Positions 13,951 to 25,762 of a stretch of 64,000 bases of DNA are shown in pieces. The position numbers were made by a program, and so were the translations under genes. Source of the DNA: Amblyomma americanum (lineage: Eukaryota; Arthropoda; Arachnida; Ixodida; Ixodidae); NCBI RefSeq assembly GCF_052857255.1, contig NC_135497.1, forward strand, positions 192,790,530 through 192,854,529. The letters are read 5' to 3'. Below the pieces are notes generated by a model, which made no database searches, had not been told where the DNA came from, and saw nothing but the letters and a program-made list of their open reading frames with translations. Numbering within the stretch: the first letter of the stretch is position 1; each line of letters starts with the position of its first letter.

Positions 13951-16900
13951 TTACAAGTTCAGTCGGTTTGGCGGTCGCCGGATACGAGTGGGTCGTCCGG
14001 GTTGACCTTCGGCTGCAGGGGTTGGTGCTGAACTTGACTGTTGTTCATGTAGGTCCCACCATTCACTCTGCTCAGTAGGGCTACCGTTATCACAACGACG
14101 AACCTGGTCGAAATGTCGGGTAACGGGTCCTCCGGCTGTGTTGAGCTTGAGCATCCTGTTTCCCAAGACATGTTGAACCGTACCCTTCATCCAACGCTGG
14201 CCAAGACCGAAGTTGAGGAACAAGACAGTCTGGCCACGGACCCATTTCCCTTTTGTTAGCGTGTGCCTTTCAACGTTCGGCTCTTGTGGTTTCTGCAGAA
14301 GCAGGTCCAGGCGTCCTTAGGGTCGATAGCTCAGGAGCATTTCAGCTGGGGATTTGTCCCTACTTCCGGATGGTGTGCGTCTGTGGTCATGCAGCCACCG
14401 GTTTAAGCGAGCTGAGAGTGTTCCACGTGTGAGTCTCTTGAGACCGTCTTTGACTGCCCTCACCGCTCTTTCTGCAAGCCCATTAGATTGAGGGTGGAAG
14501 GGCGCTGTACGGATGTGCCGTATGGCATTCTTCGTGATGAATTCTTGGAATTCGGCACTGACGAAGGCACTGCCATTATCAGACACCAGACAATTGGGCA
14601 GACCAAATCGTGCAAATATGCTCCTTAAGATCTCAATGGTTGCTGTAGTCGTTTCACTATTTGTTGCGACTGCTTCGATCCAGCCTGAATAGCTGTCCAC
14701 AACAACCAACACCATCTTGTTTTCAATTGGACCAGCATAGTCTATGTGAACACGTGTCCACGGCTGGGTTGTTGCGGGCCATGCCGCTGCCTTCTCGGAG
14801 GGTGGCATTGATGCCGTCTGTTGGCAGATAGGGCAATTCCGCAGGAGCTGTTCTATGTCTTGATCAATTCCTGGCCACCACACAAGTTTCCTTGCCAAAG
14901 CTTTTGTGGTACTGAGTCCGGAATGTGCTTCGTGCAGTTCCAACAGGAATGCTCTTCTAGCTGCCTCAGGGATCACTAGTCGGTCTCCCATGAAGATGAG
15001 GAGGAAATTCCTACGTCTCCAGAATGGCAGTACTTGGTCATGGTTAGACTGTGGGAGTTTCTTAGGCCATCCTCCCAGTATGTATTCATGAAGGCATTGC
15101 ATGAGTTGGTCCTTCCCAGCAACGTCTTCGAGTTGCTTCCTTGAGACCGGTTCCATGTCCAAGATGCTGGCTACTAGTGCACTGTCTTGTTGGTCAGGGT
15201 CTTGCATCTGCAGTTCAGTCTCACTGGCTGGCACAGGTAGTCGACTCAGTGCATCTGCATTTTGGTTGCGGGATCCGGGCTTATACTTTATGGCGTATTT
15301 GTAGGCACCAAGGGTAATTGCCCACCTTTGAATGCGTGATGCTGCAGTAGTAGGAATTGGTCTATTTTCCTTGAAGAGTCCAACCAGTGGTTCGTGATCA
15401 GTCTTCAACGTGAACTCCCTACACAACAAGTAGTCACGGAACTTTACCACTGCAAACACCAGAGCCAGGGCTTCCCTTTCCAACTGAGAATAGTTCTTCT
15501 CTGTCTTTGTGAGGGTGCGGGACCTGAACGCTATTGGCCTTTCAATGCCATCGATCACATGAGATAGCACTGCACCAATTCCCTCTGGTGAGGCATCACA
15601 TTCTAGCACTAGTTCCTTCGTGGGGTCAAAGTGCACGAGCATATTAGAGTTAATCAGAGAGTTCTTCACAGCTTCAAATGCTCTCTTCTCTTCAGATGCC
15701 CACTTCCATTTGCTCTCTTTCTGTAGCAACCGGTACAGAGGTGCAAGGAGACTTGACATGTTGGGCAGAAAACTGCGGTAATAGGTGATCAGGCCCAGGA
15801 AGGATCTGAGTTCTTGGACATTTCTGGGTGCTGGTGCTCTCACGATAGTGTCCAGTATCTTTTCCGCTGAATGCAAGCCGTGTCGGTCAATTTTGTGTCC
15901 CAGGTAGGTCACTTCCTGTGCTCCGAACACACACTTGTCTTTCCGCAAACGGATACCATTTTCTCGAAAGATTTCCAGTACCTTGTTCACAGTCTTCCCA
16001 TAGCTATTCTTATCCTCTGCAATCAGAACATCATCTAAAAAGACTTGCGTGCCCGGCACATTTTTCAGAAGTTCTTCCATCTTCCTTTGGAATATGGCAG
16101 GGGCTGATGCAATGCCATATGGTAGCCTATTGTAAGCAAATAGACCTTTGTGAGTGTTCAGTACAGCAACTTGCTTTGCTTGATCGTCCAGTGGTATGTG
16201 GCAGTAGGCTTCACGTAGGTCCAATTTTGAAAACCAAAAGCCACCCTTGAGAGAGGCGAAAATGTCTCCCATTTTTGGGAGTGGGTACTGGTCGACATCA
16301 CACTCTGGGTTGACAGTGACCTTGAAATCCCCACAAATTCTCAAGGTTCCATCTGCTTTTACCACTGGAACGATTGGCGTTGCCCAGCAGCTGTGGCTGA
16401 CTGGAGACAAAATCCCTTGCTGACACATTCTGTCCAGTTCCATTCCTACTTTTTCGCGCAATGCATAAGGTAGTGAACGGGCTTTCAGGAATCTTGGAGT
16501 TGCATCTTTTTTCATGGCAATGCTGGCAGGAGGTCCCTTCATCAGTCCTGTGCCCAGCTCGAAGAGTTCTTTGAACTTTTCTTTCAGTTGTTCTGTGACA
16601 CTTGAGATTTCACAGTCTGGAGTCAGGATTGTGCCTACCTCTTGGTCAGGCAGCAGATGAAGTTTTTGGATCACATCTCTACCACACAGTGAAGGTCCTG
16701 GACATTGCACCACATACAGTTCAGCAGTTGCATTGCAGTTCTGGTGCTGCGCTTTCATATGAAGCACCCCACTGATAGGTAGCTTCCCCAAGTAACAATG
16801 GAGCTCTTTGTTTGTGGGCTTCAGGGCTGGCCACTGCTTGGCATGGCAATGGTATATTTCTTCAGGAATTATGCAGACTGGCGAACCCGTATCCACCTGC

Positions 16901-17799
16901 ATGTCGAGATTCACTGGTCCCCACTTCACCGTCTTGTAGACCGGCTCGACCGCAGTACTTTCGCTGGTAACCGTGTAAATATCAAGGACTGGAGTGCAGC
17001 TACTGTCGCCAGCTTCGGCACTTACCGCGTTGGCCTGAAATTTCGTCGGCCTTTTCGCTTTTACCCCACCGAAACACCTTGTAGCTAAGTGCCCCTGCTT
17101 GTGGCACTTATAGCAAGTCGACGTCTTATGCGGACAGTTGGGAGCATCGTGTGAGCAGTCGCCAAAACGAATGCACGGGCGCGGCGTCTTTGCCTTGGTG
17201 TGTCGGTATTGCGGATTCGTTTTCTTCTTAAACGCTGTGGCGTTGACTTCGTTCGCCGATTCCGCGGTGCTCGCGTGGGGTAGGCGCTCAACATTTTGTA
17301 TCGCCAATTCCGCCGACGTGGCGATATCTACTGCTTCTTGGAGAGTAAGAGACTTTGGCTTAGCCAGAAGTACTCGTTGGACCATCTTTTCTCGCAACCC
17401 GATGACAAATCTGTCACGCAGGTTTCGTTCCAACGCGCTCCCGAAGCCAGTTGTCCGCGATCTTCCTTAGTTCTCGCCGGTTTTCTGTACGCGGGTTTGA
17501 AACCGGTACGCTTCGTAAATTTCCGACGGTGCCGGGTTCAGGTGCTGCTTGAGAAGTGCAATGATGGCTTCATAAGGTTCGTCCCGCGGCTTTTTCGGCG
17601 CCAGTAGGCTTCGGAGACGACCATATACCTCCGGGTTGAGACATGTTATGAGAATCGCGCGCTTCCGAGCGTCGTCGGTGATTTCGTTAGCATCGAAGTA
17701 AGACTCTAGCCGCTCGGAGTAGTTTGTCCATGTTTCCGCATTCGAATCGAACTGCGGAGGTGACGCGAACAATGGCTGAGCGCCAAGTGCTTGCGCCAT
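13951..17799 (-). pseudogene. Ty3/gypsy gag-pol polyprotein, nearly intact
   Basis: Gag starts at 17799 (MAQALGAQPLF) and reads to a TAA at 17467-17469. From 17433 the same frame runs 1038 codons: zinc knuckle CYKCHKQGHLATRC (residues 107-120), protease DTGS (181-184), RT with FLDD (465-468), RNase H with ECDAS (611-615) and TDHEP, integrase HHCC (H...H, CPIC at 868-871) and the D-D-E residues in HIDYAGP, SDNGS and LAERAV. A TAA at 14317-14319 interrupts the frame, after which it continues to 13951 with VRGQTVLFLNFG and a chromodomain-less tail. In the 17433-17467 gap an alternate frame reads LRKIADN, pointing to a small indel pair in gag. The second stop looks like one substitution. K02A2.6-like lineage, judged by motif style only. 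Confidence 0.93.
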
Positions 17800-17904
17800 G
17801 CCACCTACATCTCGCGCCGGTTCTTGCGTCTCACGTAGAGTCGTCGGCTTGTTTTGGTGGGTGTCGTACGTTCATTCCGTCTTCATCCCATCCTCGTCGC
17901 CACT

Positions 17905-18065
17905 TGTTGTCCACTTGCTGGCGTGCCGGAGCCACCACAAGCAGTAATAAGTCCGACTCCGGAGAGCAAGATACGAACACGTTTTACTGGAACGCCATGT
18001 TGTTTTCTTCCCCCCCCCTGTGCCCCTACATCAGTTGCCAGACGAGTTTTCTACGTCGGCCAACA
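17905..18065 (-). repeat. Gypsy element 1, 5' LTR (right in window)
   Basis: 161 bp, TGTTGTCC to GGCCAACA, followed by CATG at 18066-18069. Confidence 0.93.
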
Positions 18066-18260
18066 CATGACAGTCAAGATTTATCTAAGGTAACTGATTG
18101 GTCATTTAGTAATAGATTAACTATATTAATACTAAGAAAACAAAGGCTGTAATTTTTCGATCAAAAGACACAATTAGAACAATGCTGTACCCATGAAACA
18201 CGACAAGGGCTACGCAACGTGTAACAAACGTCTACAAAAGTATAAGGTATTGTCTAGAAG
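18066..18260 (+). pseudogene. CR1/jockey-like LINE reverse transcriptase, right half
   Basis: Continuation of 13186-13748 beyond the gypsy insertion: a frame reading LSKVTDWSFSNRLTI, typical of the region after the RT active site, then broken. The match fades by about 18260. Confidence 0.75.
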
Positions 18261-18518
18261 AAATCTATTTTCAGGTGTTCTGTAGACAATGAGGCAAAAA
18301 GAGGTGTCATCATTGCCCGCTAATGCTCCGCCAAAAAGATATAGAAAACTTCTTCGCAAGAACTCACTAAGAACATATTTAGACATTTTTATTTTTTGGA
18401 AATGGCTGCTTATATATTAAGCCTACAGACTCAAGATCAGTATGCAATATATTTAGAACCCTCTAAAAACAATTAGGTTTAGGTTTAGTGCTCATGCTTT
18501 TAAGAGCGTGAGCTCTGA

Positions 18519-18790
18519 CCACGTTTCGAGATTTCGTGGGGTCTGCTACCACCATGAGATCACACCGCCATCTGTGGCAGTAACTACTTATCACGTTTCG
18601 AGATTTCGTGGGGTCTGCTATCACCCTTAGAGTCAGTGATAATTATCCAGAGTCACTGGATAATTATCACTGGACAATTCGTTCTGCTATATATACTCCA
18701 ACAAGGGGCACCCTTTGGTAGGCAAATAAAACCCTATGGGTGTTGGTATAGAAATAAAACCACAATTAAATGACAGGTAAACATTGTATA
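18519..18790. repeat. Direct repeats, hairpin and TATA-like block
   Basis: A 29-base word (CACGTTTCGAGATTTCGTGG and nine further bases) occurs identically at 18520-18548 and 18592-18620. A perfect hairpin with 17-base arms and a 5-nt loop lies at 18634-18672, built around GATAATTATC. A TATATATA follows at about 18689 and AATAAAA at about 18726 and 18754. The arrangement resembles an LTR-like or promoter-like unit, but I cannot find paired ends. Confidence 0.5.
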
Positions 18791-18839
18791 CATGCAATTA
18801 CTAATTGAAGTGTGTTACCATGTTGCACCGCGGAGCAAG

Positions 18840-19250
18840 CCGAATTCTAGGCCCACCTTTACCCGATCTGTTTTGCTTCCTCATTTGTTGGTCCCACCTT
18901 TCATTTTTTTTTCTTTCTGGTCCATGTGATAGTTACTAATTCCTAATGTTTTGAAGTTATTTACTATACACATAGCTTCTATAAAACGTCTTCAAACAAC
19001 TCCAATTAAACATCTAGCAACATCTAACTCTAGATTAAAACATTTAAAAAACATCTGAGCAATGGAGGTTTATCCACAAACATTTTAACGACATACTGAC
19101 ACAAATGGTATATATCGTCACAAATGTAAACATACTGACAGAAGAGGTTTATTCACAAATGTTTTAAAAACTTATAACTAAATGTACGTTTCCCATGCAA
19201 CATTTTAAAATTTTCCCTAGATAAAGATGTTAGAGGTATACTGTGGTTTA
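18840..19250. repeat. Dispersed repeat also present at about 54530-54710
   Basis: GATCTGTTTTGCTTCCTCAT...CCCACCTTTCA...TCTGGTCCATGTGAT (18854-18935) and AAAGATGTTAGAGGTA...TCCTGCCC (19219-19258) match 54555-54640 and 54658-54696. The 280 bases between the two parts are absent from the second location. Element type unknown. Confidence 0.6.
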
Positions 19251-19256
19251 TCCTGC

Positions 19257-19379
<123 letters not shown>

Positions 19380-19511
19380 ACCTTAACCATTACTGCAGCA
19401 TTACAGATAATCGCTAAACTACGGCGACTGTCAACAGTGAAGGATATTTGCTGGGTGGGTGATGTGTGTTCGTTTACACGGCGTAAGAATAGATCTCAAC
19501 GAGCGCTCGGC

Positions 19512-19559
19512 AGGTGGCGCAGAACCCCTCGCAGTTGTCTGCTCTCGGCCAGATGGCGC
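19512..19559 (+). promoter_or_regulatory. Two CTCF-like motifs
   Basis: AGGTGGCGC at 19512-19520 and AGATGGCGC at 19551-19559, same strand, 39 bases apart. Both match the AGRTGGCGC core reported for insect CTCF. A related AGATGGCGG lies on the - strand at 18565-18573. Motif similarity only. Confidence 0.3.
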
Positions 19560-20673
19560 CACACGACTACGGCCCCTTATAGAAACAGCGAAGTAAATGG
19601 GGCAGGAATAGACGTTAGCAAGGAAATATTGGAATATAGTGGAAATATATACATTGAGAGGCAATGAGCACAACTAGTTTAAATACAAAGCTTAACCAAA
19701 ATAAGTAAATAACCAGAAAATAAGACGCATATTTTCCGATAATTCACAGTGTTTACTAGTCGTTCTCGTGGCTTACAGGTTATTTATCGTGTGCGAAACA
19801 TTGGGACTTCCAACAGTTTGCTTGCCACCAGTCCGATAAAAAGTGGGTGCCTGTATTGATCGGTAATCCGTAATTCATCAACCCGCCAAATCGAAAAACA
19901 TTCAGGGGATTTAGTCCAACACACGGCGTGCAGAATGAGCAGTGGTGCTAGCATGCGGACTGTGCTCCGAGCAAATTAACCTGACAGCTGCTATTTTCTG
20001 TACTACAGGCATTAAATAAATGAAACTTGAAATTCTTGCCATAGTGTGAAAATATCACACGCATGCCAAAGAGCTCAGGTGTGACGAATAATACCGCATA
20101 TATTGCTATACTATTAATTATAATATGCATAATAATTTGCACTCGTAACCGAGCTCATTCGGCATTTAGATGACTAGCTTTATTGTCAAAGAAAGTAAGG
20201 CAGTCTAAAACCGGTGTCACTCATGAGCGAAAGAGCACATGTACGACCTACACGACTAGCGAGCACGGAAATTAGACCTCGGTTTTCTCGCTAAAATCCC
20301 AGCCTTTCCACTGCAATCAAGAATATATATTAGGAAAGCTTTCACAGTTCCCTCAGTGTTTGCGTCCTCTTGCCCATTAAAAGCTGAGCCATATATAATT
20401 GCCTCCTTGTGATCGATCATGGCAATTAAGGGAAGCAAAAACTGTAGCTTTCGTCAGCGCACGACGATGTATCTCCTCCGAAGGAATGTACCTCGCTAGT
20501 CAGGCGTCAAAAAGAGATTTAAAAAAAAGAGAAAGCAGAAAATATGCGTAAAGAAAGAATAAGGATAAAAAAATGACACCGACCGCACGGCAACTGTGCT
20601 TCGCCGCGCAGCGCTCCTGCGGAATACGCTGTAGCAACCCACCCGCACAAAACAAAATAAATAGCTCTGCTGA
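19560..20673. other. No recognisable feature
   Basis: AT-rich with short ORFs that carry no motif. Confidence 0.4.
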
Positions 20674-20862
20674 GTGACGTTCACGATTCTTGTCGACACG
20701 ACTGAAGGAGACGGGATTGGTGGTGCTGTCAAGTGGTCAACTTTGATACGCTCAGCTTTCGGAAAGTATATATACGCTTCTGACACCGTGCACCTAGTTC
20801 GAGTCGATGGCAAATCCCAAGAGCTAGAAAATAAAATGTTCGGCGACACTTCAAACAATTAA
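20674..20862 (+). other. Small unassigned ORF
   Basis: 62 codons ending at TAA. The phrase DTTEGDGIGGAVKW resembles a GIGGAVKR-type motif I associate with transposon-linked arthropod proteins, but the match is weak and no neighbouring frame supports it. May be a transposon remnant or chance. Confidence 0.25.
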
Positions 20863-20879
20863 GTAGTTGAAGCCGCGCG

Positions 20880-21357
20880 ATGTGGTGTCCGAGGAGGATG
20901 ATTCCTGCGGGCCCCCCTCTGTAGACGTGTCTTGCGCCGCATCCTCTTGAGGGCCCTCGAGCGGCTCGTGAAGAACACAGCTAGCGCTTAATTACAATTG
21001 GCAGCGGAATATCGTGCCTCTGAGCAGGCCTTTTCCGTTCCTTCCTGACTTTCGACAGGTGTGCAGGACAGTCAGGAAACCTTGGTGGCACCGCGTCTTT
21101 CGCAAGACACGCTCGCCGCGGTGTACGTACGAGTACAATATATACGGCCCCACGTTTTCGACAAGATATGATCGATGCTCGAAATGCTTCTCACATAAAT
21201 AGTCTGAAGACTGCAGCAAACTGTCCTTACGTGGGATGGCATTTCTCCACACCTTCAAACGTTCTTCTTCCTTTGATGCCGAAAACAGCTAGGGACATAA
21301 CTTTCCTTTGCAGGACTTGTAGCCTGTCGTGCATCGCGAAGTAAAGCACAATTTCAT
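20880..21357 (-). pseudogene. THAP-domain (P-element-like transposase) N-terminus, frameshifted
   Basis: Starting at 21357 the frame reads MKLCFTSRCTTGYKSCKGK, giving the first two zinc ligands of a C2CH THAP finger (C-x4-C). A one-frame shift at about 21285 then gives EEERLKVWRNAIPRKD and DYLCEKHFE, supplying the C-x2-H half. AIPRKD and CEKHF are THAP hallmarks. The region after it, to about 20880, can be read as an acidic stretch (EGPQEDAAQDTSTEGGPQES). The catalytic part is not seen, so this is a decayed DNA-transposon end or a broken THAP gene. Confidence 0.72.
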
Positions 21358-21537
21358 CCCATTGTCGAAGCACCGAGGCACCGGCGACAGCACCATACAC
21401 CACCAGAATCACAATTAATACTGTCATGCTTCAGTCAAAGAACAATACAGACCGAATTGGAAGTCCGTGCCGAAGAAACCTTACGTTCAACGGCGCGTTT
21501 ACTGCAAGCAGACGACTACGACACGAACGGCGGGTAG

Positions 21538-22750
21538 GATGGGTGGATGGATGGATGGATGGATATATGGCTGAACCCTTTAAATCGGGCGGTGGCTCAA
21601 GCCACCTAGCCAACACTTGTGAAATTTTAGTGTCGTCTTGATTTTAGCCACCAATCAGATAACCTTCGCTTGGTTACTTCTACCCGCTTAAAATCTACTT
21701 TCCCTTCACTGTCCTTAATCCCCAATGCCTTAGATGAATCAGCCCCGCTGCTTTCGATCCACTGTAGGGGGAAGCCCTTTACAAAAAAGCATCAAGTGTT
21801 CAGCCGTTTCCTCCTCCTCTCCGCTCGCAACGCACAACGTGTCTAGCTCATGGTACCCAACTCTATATGTCTGTTAAGTCCGCAAAACTGCCGTCCTGGC
21901 CTCAAACAACAAAGAGCTTCCCCTACAATTATCATAGATATTTTATTTGGCAATTTCCTGCTTAAAAATCCTGTATGTTCCCGGTGCTGATTTCGTCAGC
22001 ATCCCGGTTTTCCACAGAGCTCTCTCTGTTTCTTTAGCCTTTTCTTAACCGATAATTGCTGATTTGACCCTCTACTGCTGTCCAGATATTTGCTTGTCAA
22101 TTTTCTACTTCGCTTTCTCCATTTCGTGTCAACATTCCTTATGAACAGGTATCTGAAAACTTTCCTAGCCCACTGCTTTTCCCCCATTTTTCTCAATCGC
22201 TCCTCAAGTGCTATCTTACTGCTAGCTTCTCTGCTCTCGAACGACGCCCATCCCATATCACCCTGTACCCCCTGATTTTGTGTATTGCCATGTGCTCCCA
22301 ACGCTAGCCTCCCTACGCCACATTGTTTAATTTGTAACCTTGCTTGAACATCTGGTCTCTTGCACAGGACTGCATTACCGAAAGTCAGGCTAGGAACCAT
22401 CACCCCTTTCCAGATCCCTCTTATCACTTAATTCATACCTATTGTAATTCCACAGTGCCCTATTTTTCATGACAGCTGCATTCCTACTAGCTTTATTCAT
22501 TACATATTTGTCATGCTCTGTCAGATACTCAGCACAGTTATTTATCCACACCCCAAGATACTTGTACTCATCCACTACTTCTAGCGTGAACTCCTGTATT
22601 CTACGCTCACCGACCTCATCATTAAATATCATGACTGCAGATTTTTCCTTACTAAACTTGAAACCTAATCTATCTCCCTCTGTACCACTTATGCCTATCA
22701 ACTTCTGTAAATCTTCCTTGTTGTCAGCCATTAGCACGTGGTGACATGGA
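21538..22750 (-). mobile_element. LINE 3' part with (ATCC)n tail
   Basis: Two - strand frames overlap: 22776-22390 (VLMADNKEDLQKL, FSKEKSAVMIFND, VDEYKYLGVWI) and 22427-21996 (WKGVMVPSLTFGNAVLC). These are the segments after the RT active site in a LINE. A zinc-knuckle relic (ETAEHLMLFCKG) lies near 21800. The element ends at the left in GGATGGATGGATGGATGG (plus strand 21538-21564), its 3' tail. It is 5' truncated at about 22750, near the active site. Confidence 0.82.
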
Positions 22751-24133
22751 CATATGGGATTATGAAGCATGTGCACTGTTGTGCTTCATTCTCATCGTGG
22801 CATATAGGCGGTCATGATACTTCATACACCTGCATGTTGCATTTCTCGGGTGAAAAAGAAAGTAATGCGGTCTAAATGTTGGCAAGATAATCAAAAGGGA
22901 CGTGGATAGGAGATTGCTTTAAATCACATGCAGTTAAGAGTTCATGAGGGGGCGTGTATGTTGCATTAAATGCACATTATTGAAAGTGAACTGCTGAGTA
23001 TGTAGTTAACATGACTGGAAGTGAGCATAGTATTACATTAGCCTTTTGGCTTAATTAGCGTCATGTACCTCCCACCTGTGCATGCTGCCCACATCTGCAT
23101 GGTAATGGTCTATAGCAAGAGCAGTCTTTCAAGATGTGATGGCCCACATTATCAGCATTTATTTAACACTTACTCTTCAAATTTGTGTCTGGTAAGCTGT
23201 TCCAACTGTTGGGAATTTTTCTCATTGAAGGATCCACACCGAGGAGCAGTTTTAGCTAGCTCCTAGATGCTGACTACTTTTCACAAATTCTTGAGCCCTC
23301 TGGCATTTGTCACAGAGCAATATCTTAGCCATAATGTAGCGCGTAGTGATTTTTGGGGATCAAGAAATTAGGCAACAAAAAGAAGACCTTGCTGAAGCCT
23401 CTTTTCTGTAGGAGCATTATAGTGTGGTTCAGGATCTGTACAGTCATTCATCAAGTGTAACACAGTAGGCATAGTGCGGGAAGAATGCAAGACGAAAACG
23501 AGATAGGACGTTCTGTGTTCTTCCCACGCTGTGCTTACTGTGTTACAATGAATTGCCAAGCTGGCCAAGCCTATTCCATTCATCAAGTGGCCTAGAAACT
23601 TTAATAACTGTACGCACTTGCTTGCCAAAATAATGCAAGGTTTCTGAAGCAAGAATGGCTCCACACATTTGATATAACAAGTCCTCCATGGGGAAATTGT
23701 TGCAGAATATATTTAAAGGTTTCTTGTCCGAGTACAGTAAAGCCTTGTTAATTGGATCTCCACTATAGAGACCTAGTTTGATCTTTGTTATCACCTTTTT
23801 CCTTGCTTCAAGGCAGTGCTCATGCAATGTCAGAAGCACAATAAACGAACTTTGAAGCTTTCTAAGTGTACAGAACACAGATTATACAGAATAGTGATAA
23901 CTTCGGTCTGATATGCACCTGTATGCTTACTTTCCACAAAAATCATTGAACCTATATGTTCCGCAATTGATCCTTTCTGCATAATTTTTTGGGATTATGT
24001 TTAGGTTTTTAGCTGAATATTTTGGACACCTTTTCTGTACTGAAGACTATTGCACTGTAGGGTGTTGGCCAGCAAGCATGAAATGTTGCATGGTTTCAGT
24101 GAAAATCTAATAACACTTGTATTTTTCATGCAG
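22751..24133. other. No recognisable feature
   Basis: Moderately AT-rich DNA with short ORFs lacking motifs. Confidence 0.4.
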
Positions 24134-24207
24134 ATATCCCTCATCATCCAAAACTTCATCCAGCAGCCAGAAGTAAACTATTTAATAAAGGATGTGACTG
24201 ATTGTGT
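24134..24207 (+). other. Candidate orphan exon
   Basis: TATTTTTCATGCAG precedes, GTAAGT follows at 24208-24213. The 74 bases are open in one frame (ISLIIQNFIQQPEVNYLIKD). Good splice signals but no recognised protein and no partner exon, so chance is possible. Confidence 0.25.
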
Positions 24208-24318
24208 GTAAGTTTATTCTGGGCGCAGGCACTGAGAACAGTTAATCAAATTCGTGGATGTGTTTTTAGAGAAGGTATCAATTAGTACAAAAGGTGGAGC
24301 CACCAGACTTTTCCTGGA

Positions 24319-24660
24319 TGTTCTGTCGTGGCCGAGAGAAGACACGACGCACGAGCGAGGGCAGGAACGAATGTGTTTTATTCCACGACGCCTCTCCTTT
24401 TATAGCATGTGCCGAGACGGTCCTACGTCATAGGCACGTGCTTGAACTGATAACATATCACACTGGACATATACAGAAACAGTGCGAAATGGAGCACAAC
24501 CCAAAAGCCGAGAAGGAGCCGAGAAAGGGCCGAGTTGTTATATCATATGCCTTGTCTGTTCTTGTGTCATCTATTTTGTGTTGTTTCACTATGGTTAACC
24601 AATAACAACTCAACCAGTCTTCGGTTCTCCTAATTTTTCCTGAACCATCCTCTCAAAGTG
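24319..24660 (-). repeat. Probable solo LTR (minus orientation)
   Basis: On the - strand there is TATAAAAG (plus 24397-24404), then AATAAAA (24376-24382), then a GC-rich stretch ending TCTCTCGGCCACGACAGAACA. That order (TATA box, poly(A) signal, terminus ending CA) is an LTR layout. No internal coding region or second LTR is nearby. The right boundary is uncertain. Confidence 0.5.
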
Positions 24661-25762
24661 AAGAAGCTTAAATCTTAGCTGTACTGCCACCCTTTCCATC
24701 CTGTTAGAGTGCTGACCGCATGGCCCACGTGAATAACATATTCACATAGGCCCTGACTTCTATGAACCAGCAGATGAACATGGAAGATCCAGATCAATAG
24801 TGAGACATACAACTAGCTCTGACAGCGCCAGCACTTGCCTACCTGGAGAAAGCAAGTGCCGTGGCCACAGCCGTAACCCAGGTAGCACACTGTGTTGTAA
24901 TATATCTCGAGGGAGACATACCAGAACAGATAAAATCTCTCTTTGACTGCATCAAGATGTCTGAAGAATGACAGATTTACTTGGCCTTAGTGATTGTCCA
25001 GGATACGTATGCATGGCAGATATGTATTTTAGGCCTCCTTAATTCTTGTAGCCTAGCATTACACATTTGCTGAGTGGGCAAGGAGTTATTCCCGTTGTAG
25101 CCACACATGCCAAGCCCACACTAGGTGCATGTGCGGTCCGTTCCAAATGGACGTGCCACTCGGTGAGCAGGAGGCTGAAATCTACGAGAAGGCTGAAGCA
25201 GGTGGCGGAAAGCTGACAAAGTTATGGGGGTACGGTGTGAGCTTCTGGCCAAGTATATACAGGGCGTACAGGCTAACTTTAGCAAAGGCTTAAAAGATAA
25301 AATATTTGAGGTAGGCTAGGGAATCCACTTACATACACCTATCAACTGGCTTGCGTATTATAGGCAATTTTTTGCTTTGCAATTAATTATTTAACAATTA
25401 AGAAATTTTTCTTAAATGCATAAATATTGACTTTAGACAGCAAATATGAATAGCAAAGCTGGAGAGCACCTTCATAAATCCCATTCCATTTATTTGCGAT
25501 AAGAAAGCCTCGCGTGTCGCTTTTTTTCCGAGATCCAAAGAAAGACCGCGAAAAAAATCGCGTGACTAGCGCATTCGCGCGCCACTATTGTGCTGCTCTC
25601 AATCCTGGCTTGAGTGAATGAAATCAGCTGCTGGTATGGCGCGACAACCCCATTGCTCCAGCAGTTCGATATGTCGACGGTGGTTGCGGCGCCCGCGCGA
25701 GCCAGTCAGCAAGCGCGACGGTGCAAGTTGCAGCGTTGTTCCTTGCAGCGTTGCAAGTTGTT
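24661..25762. other. Unassigned, possibly including a DNA-transposon end
   Basis: No coding match. ACAGGGCGTACAGGCTAACTTTAGC at about 25258 looks like the terminal sequence of a dispersed element; no partner end found. GC content rises after about 25500. Confidence 0.3.

Larger units (their letters stand above)
13749..18065 (-). mobile_element. Ty3/gypsy LTR retrotransposon 1, full length
   Basis: 4.3-kb element with two short LTRs (159 and 161 bp), CATG target duplication and one broken gag-pol frame. Inserted on the - strand into a + strand LINE. LTR divergence is three transitions in about 159 bp (about 2%), indicating a recent insertion. Next to the 5' LTR, in element orientation, is AGTGGCGACGAGGAT. 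Its TGGCGAC start is compatible with a tRNA-Arg-type primer site (tentative). Confidence 0.94.
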
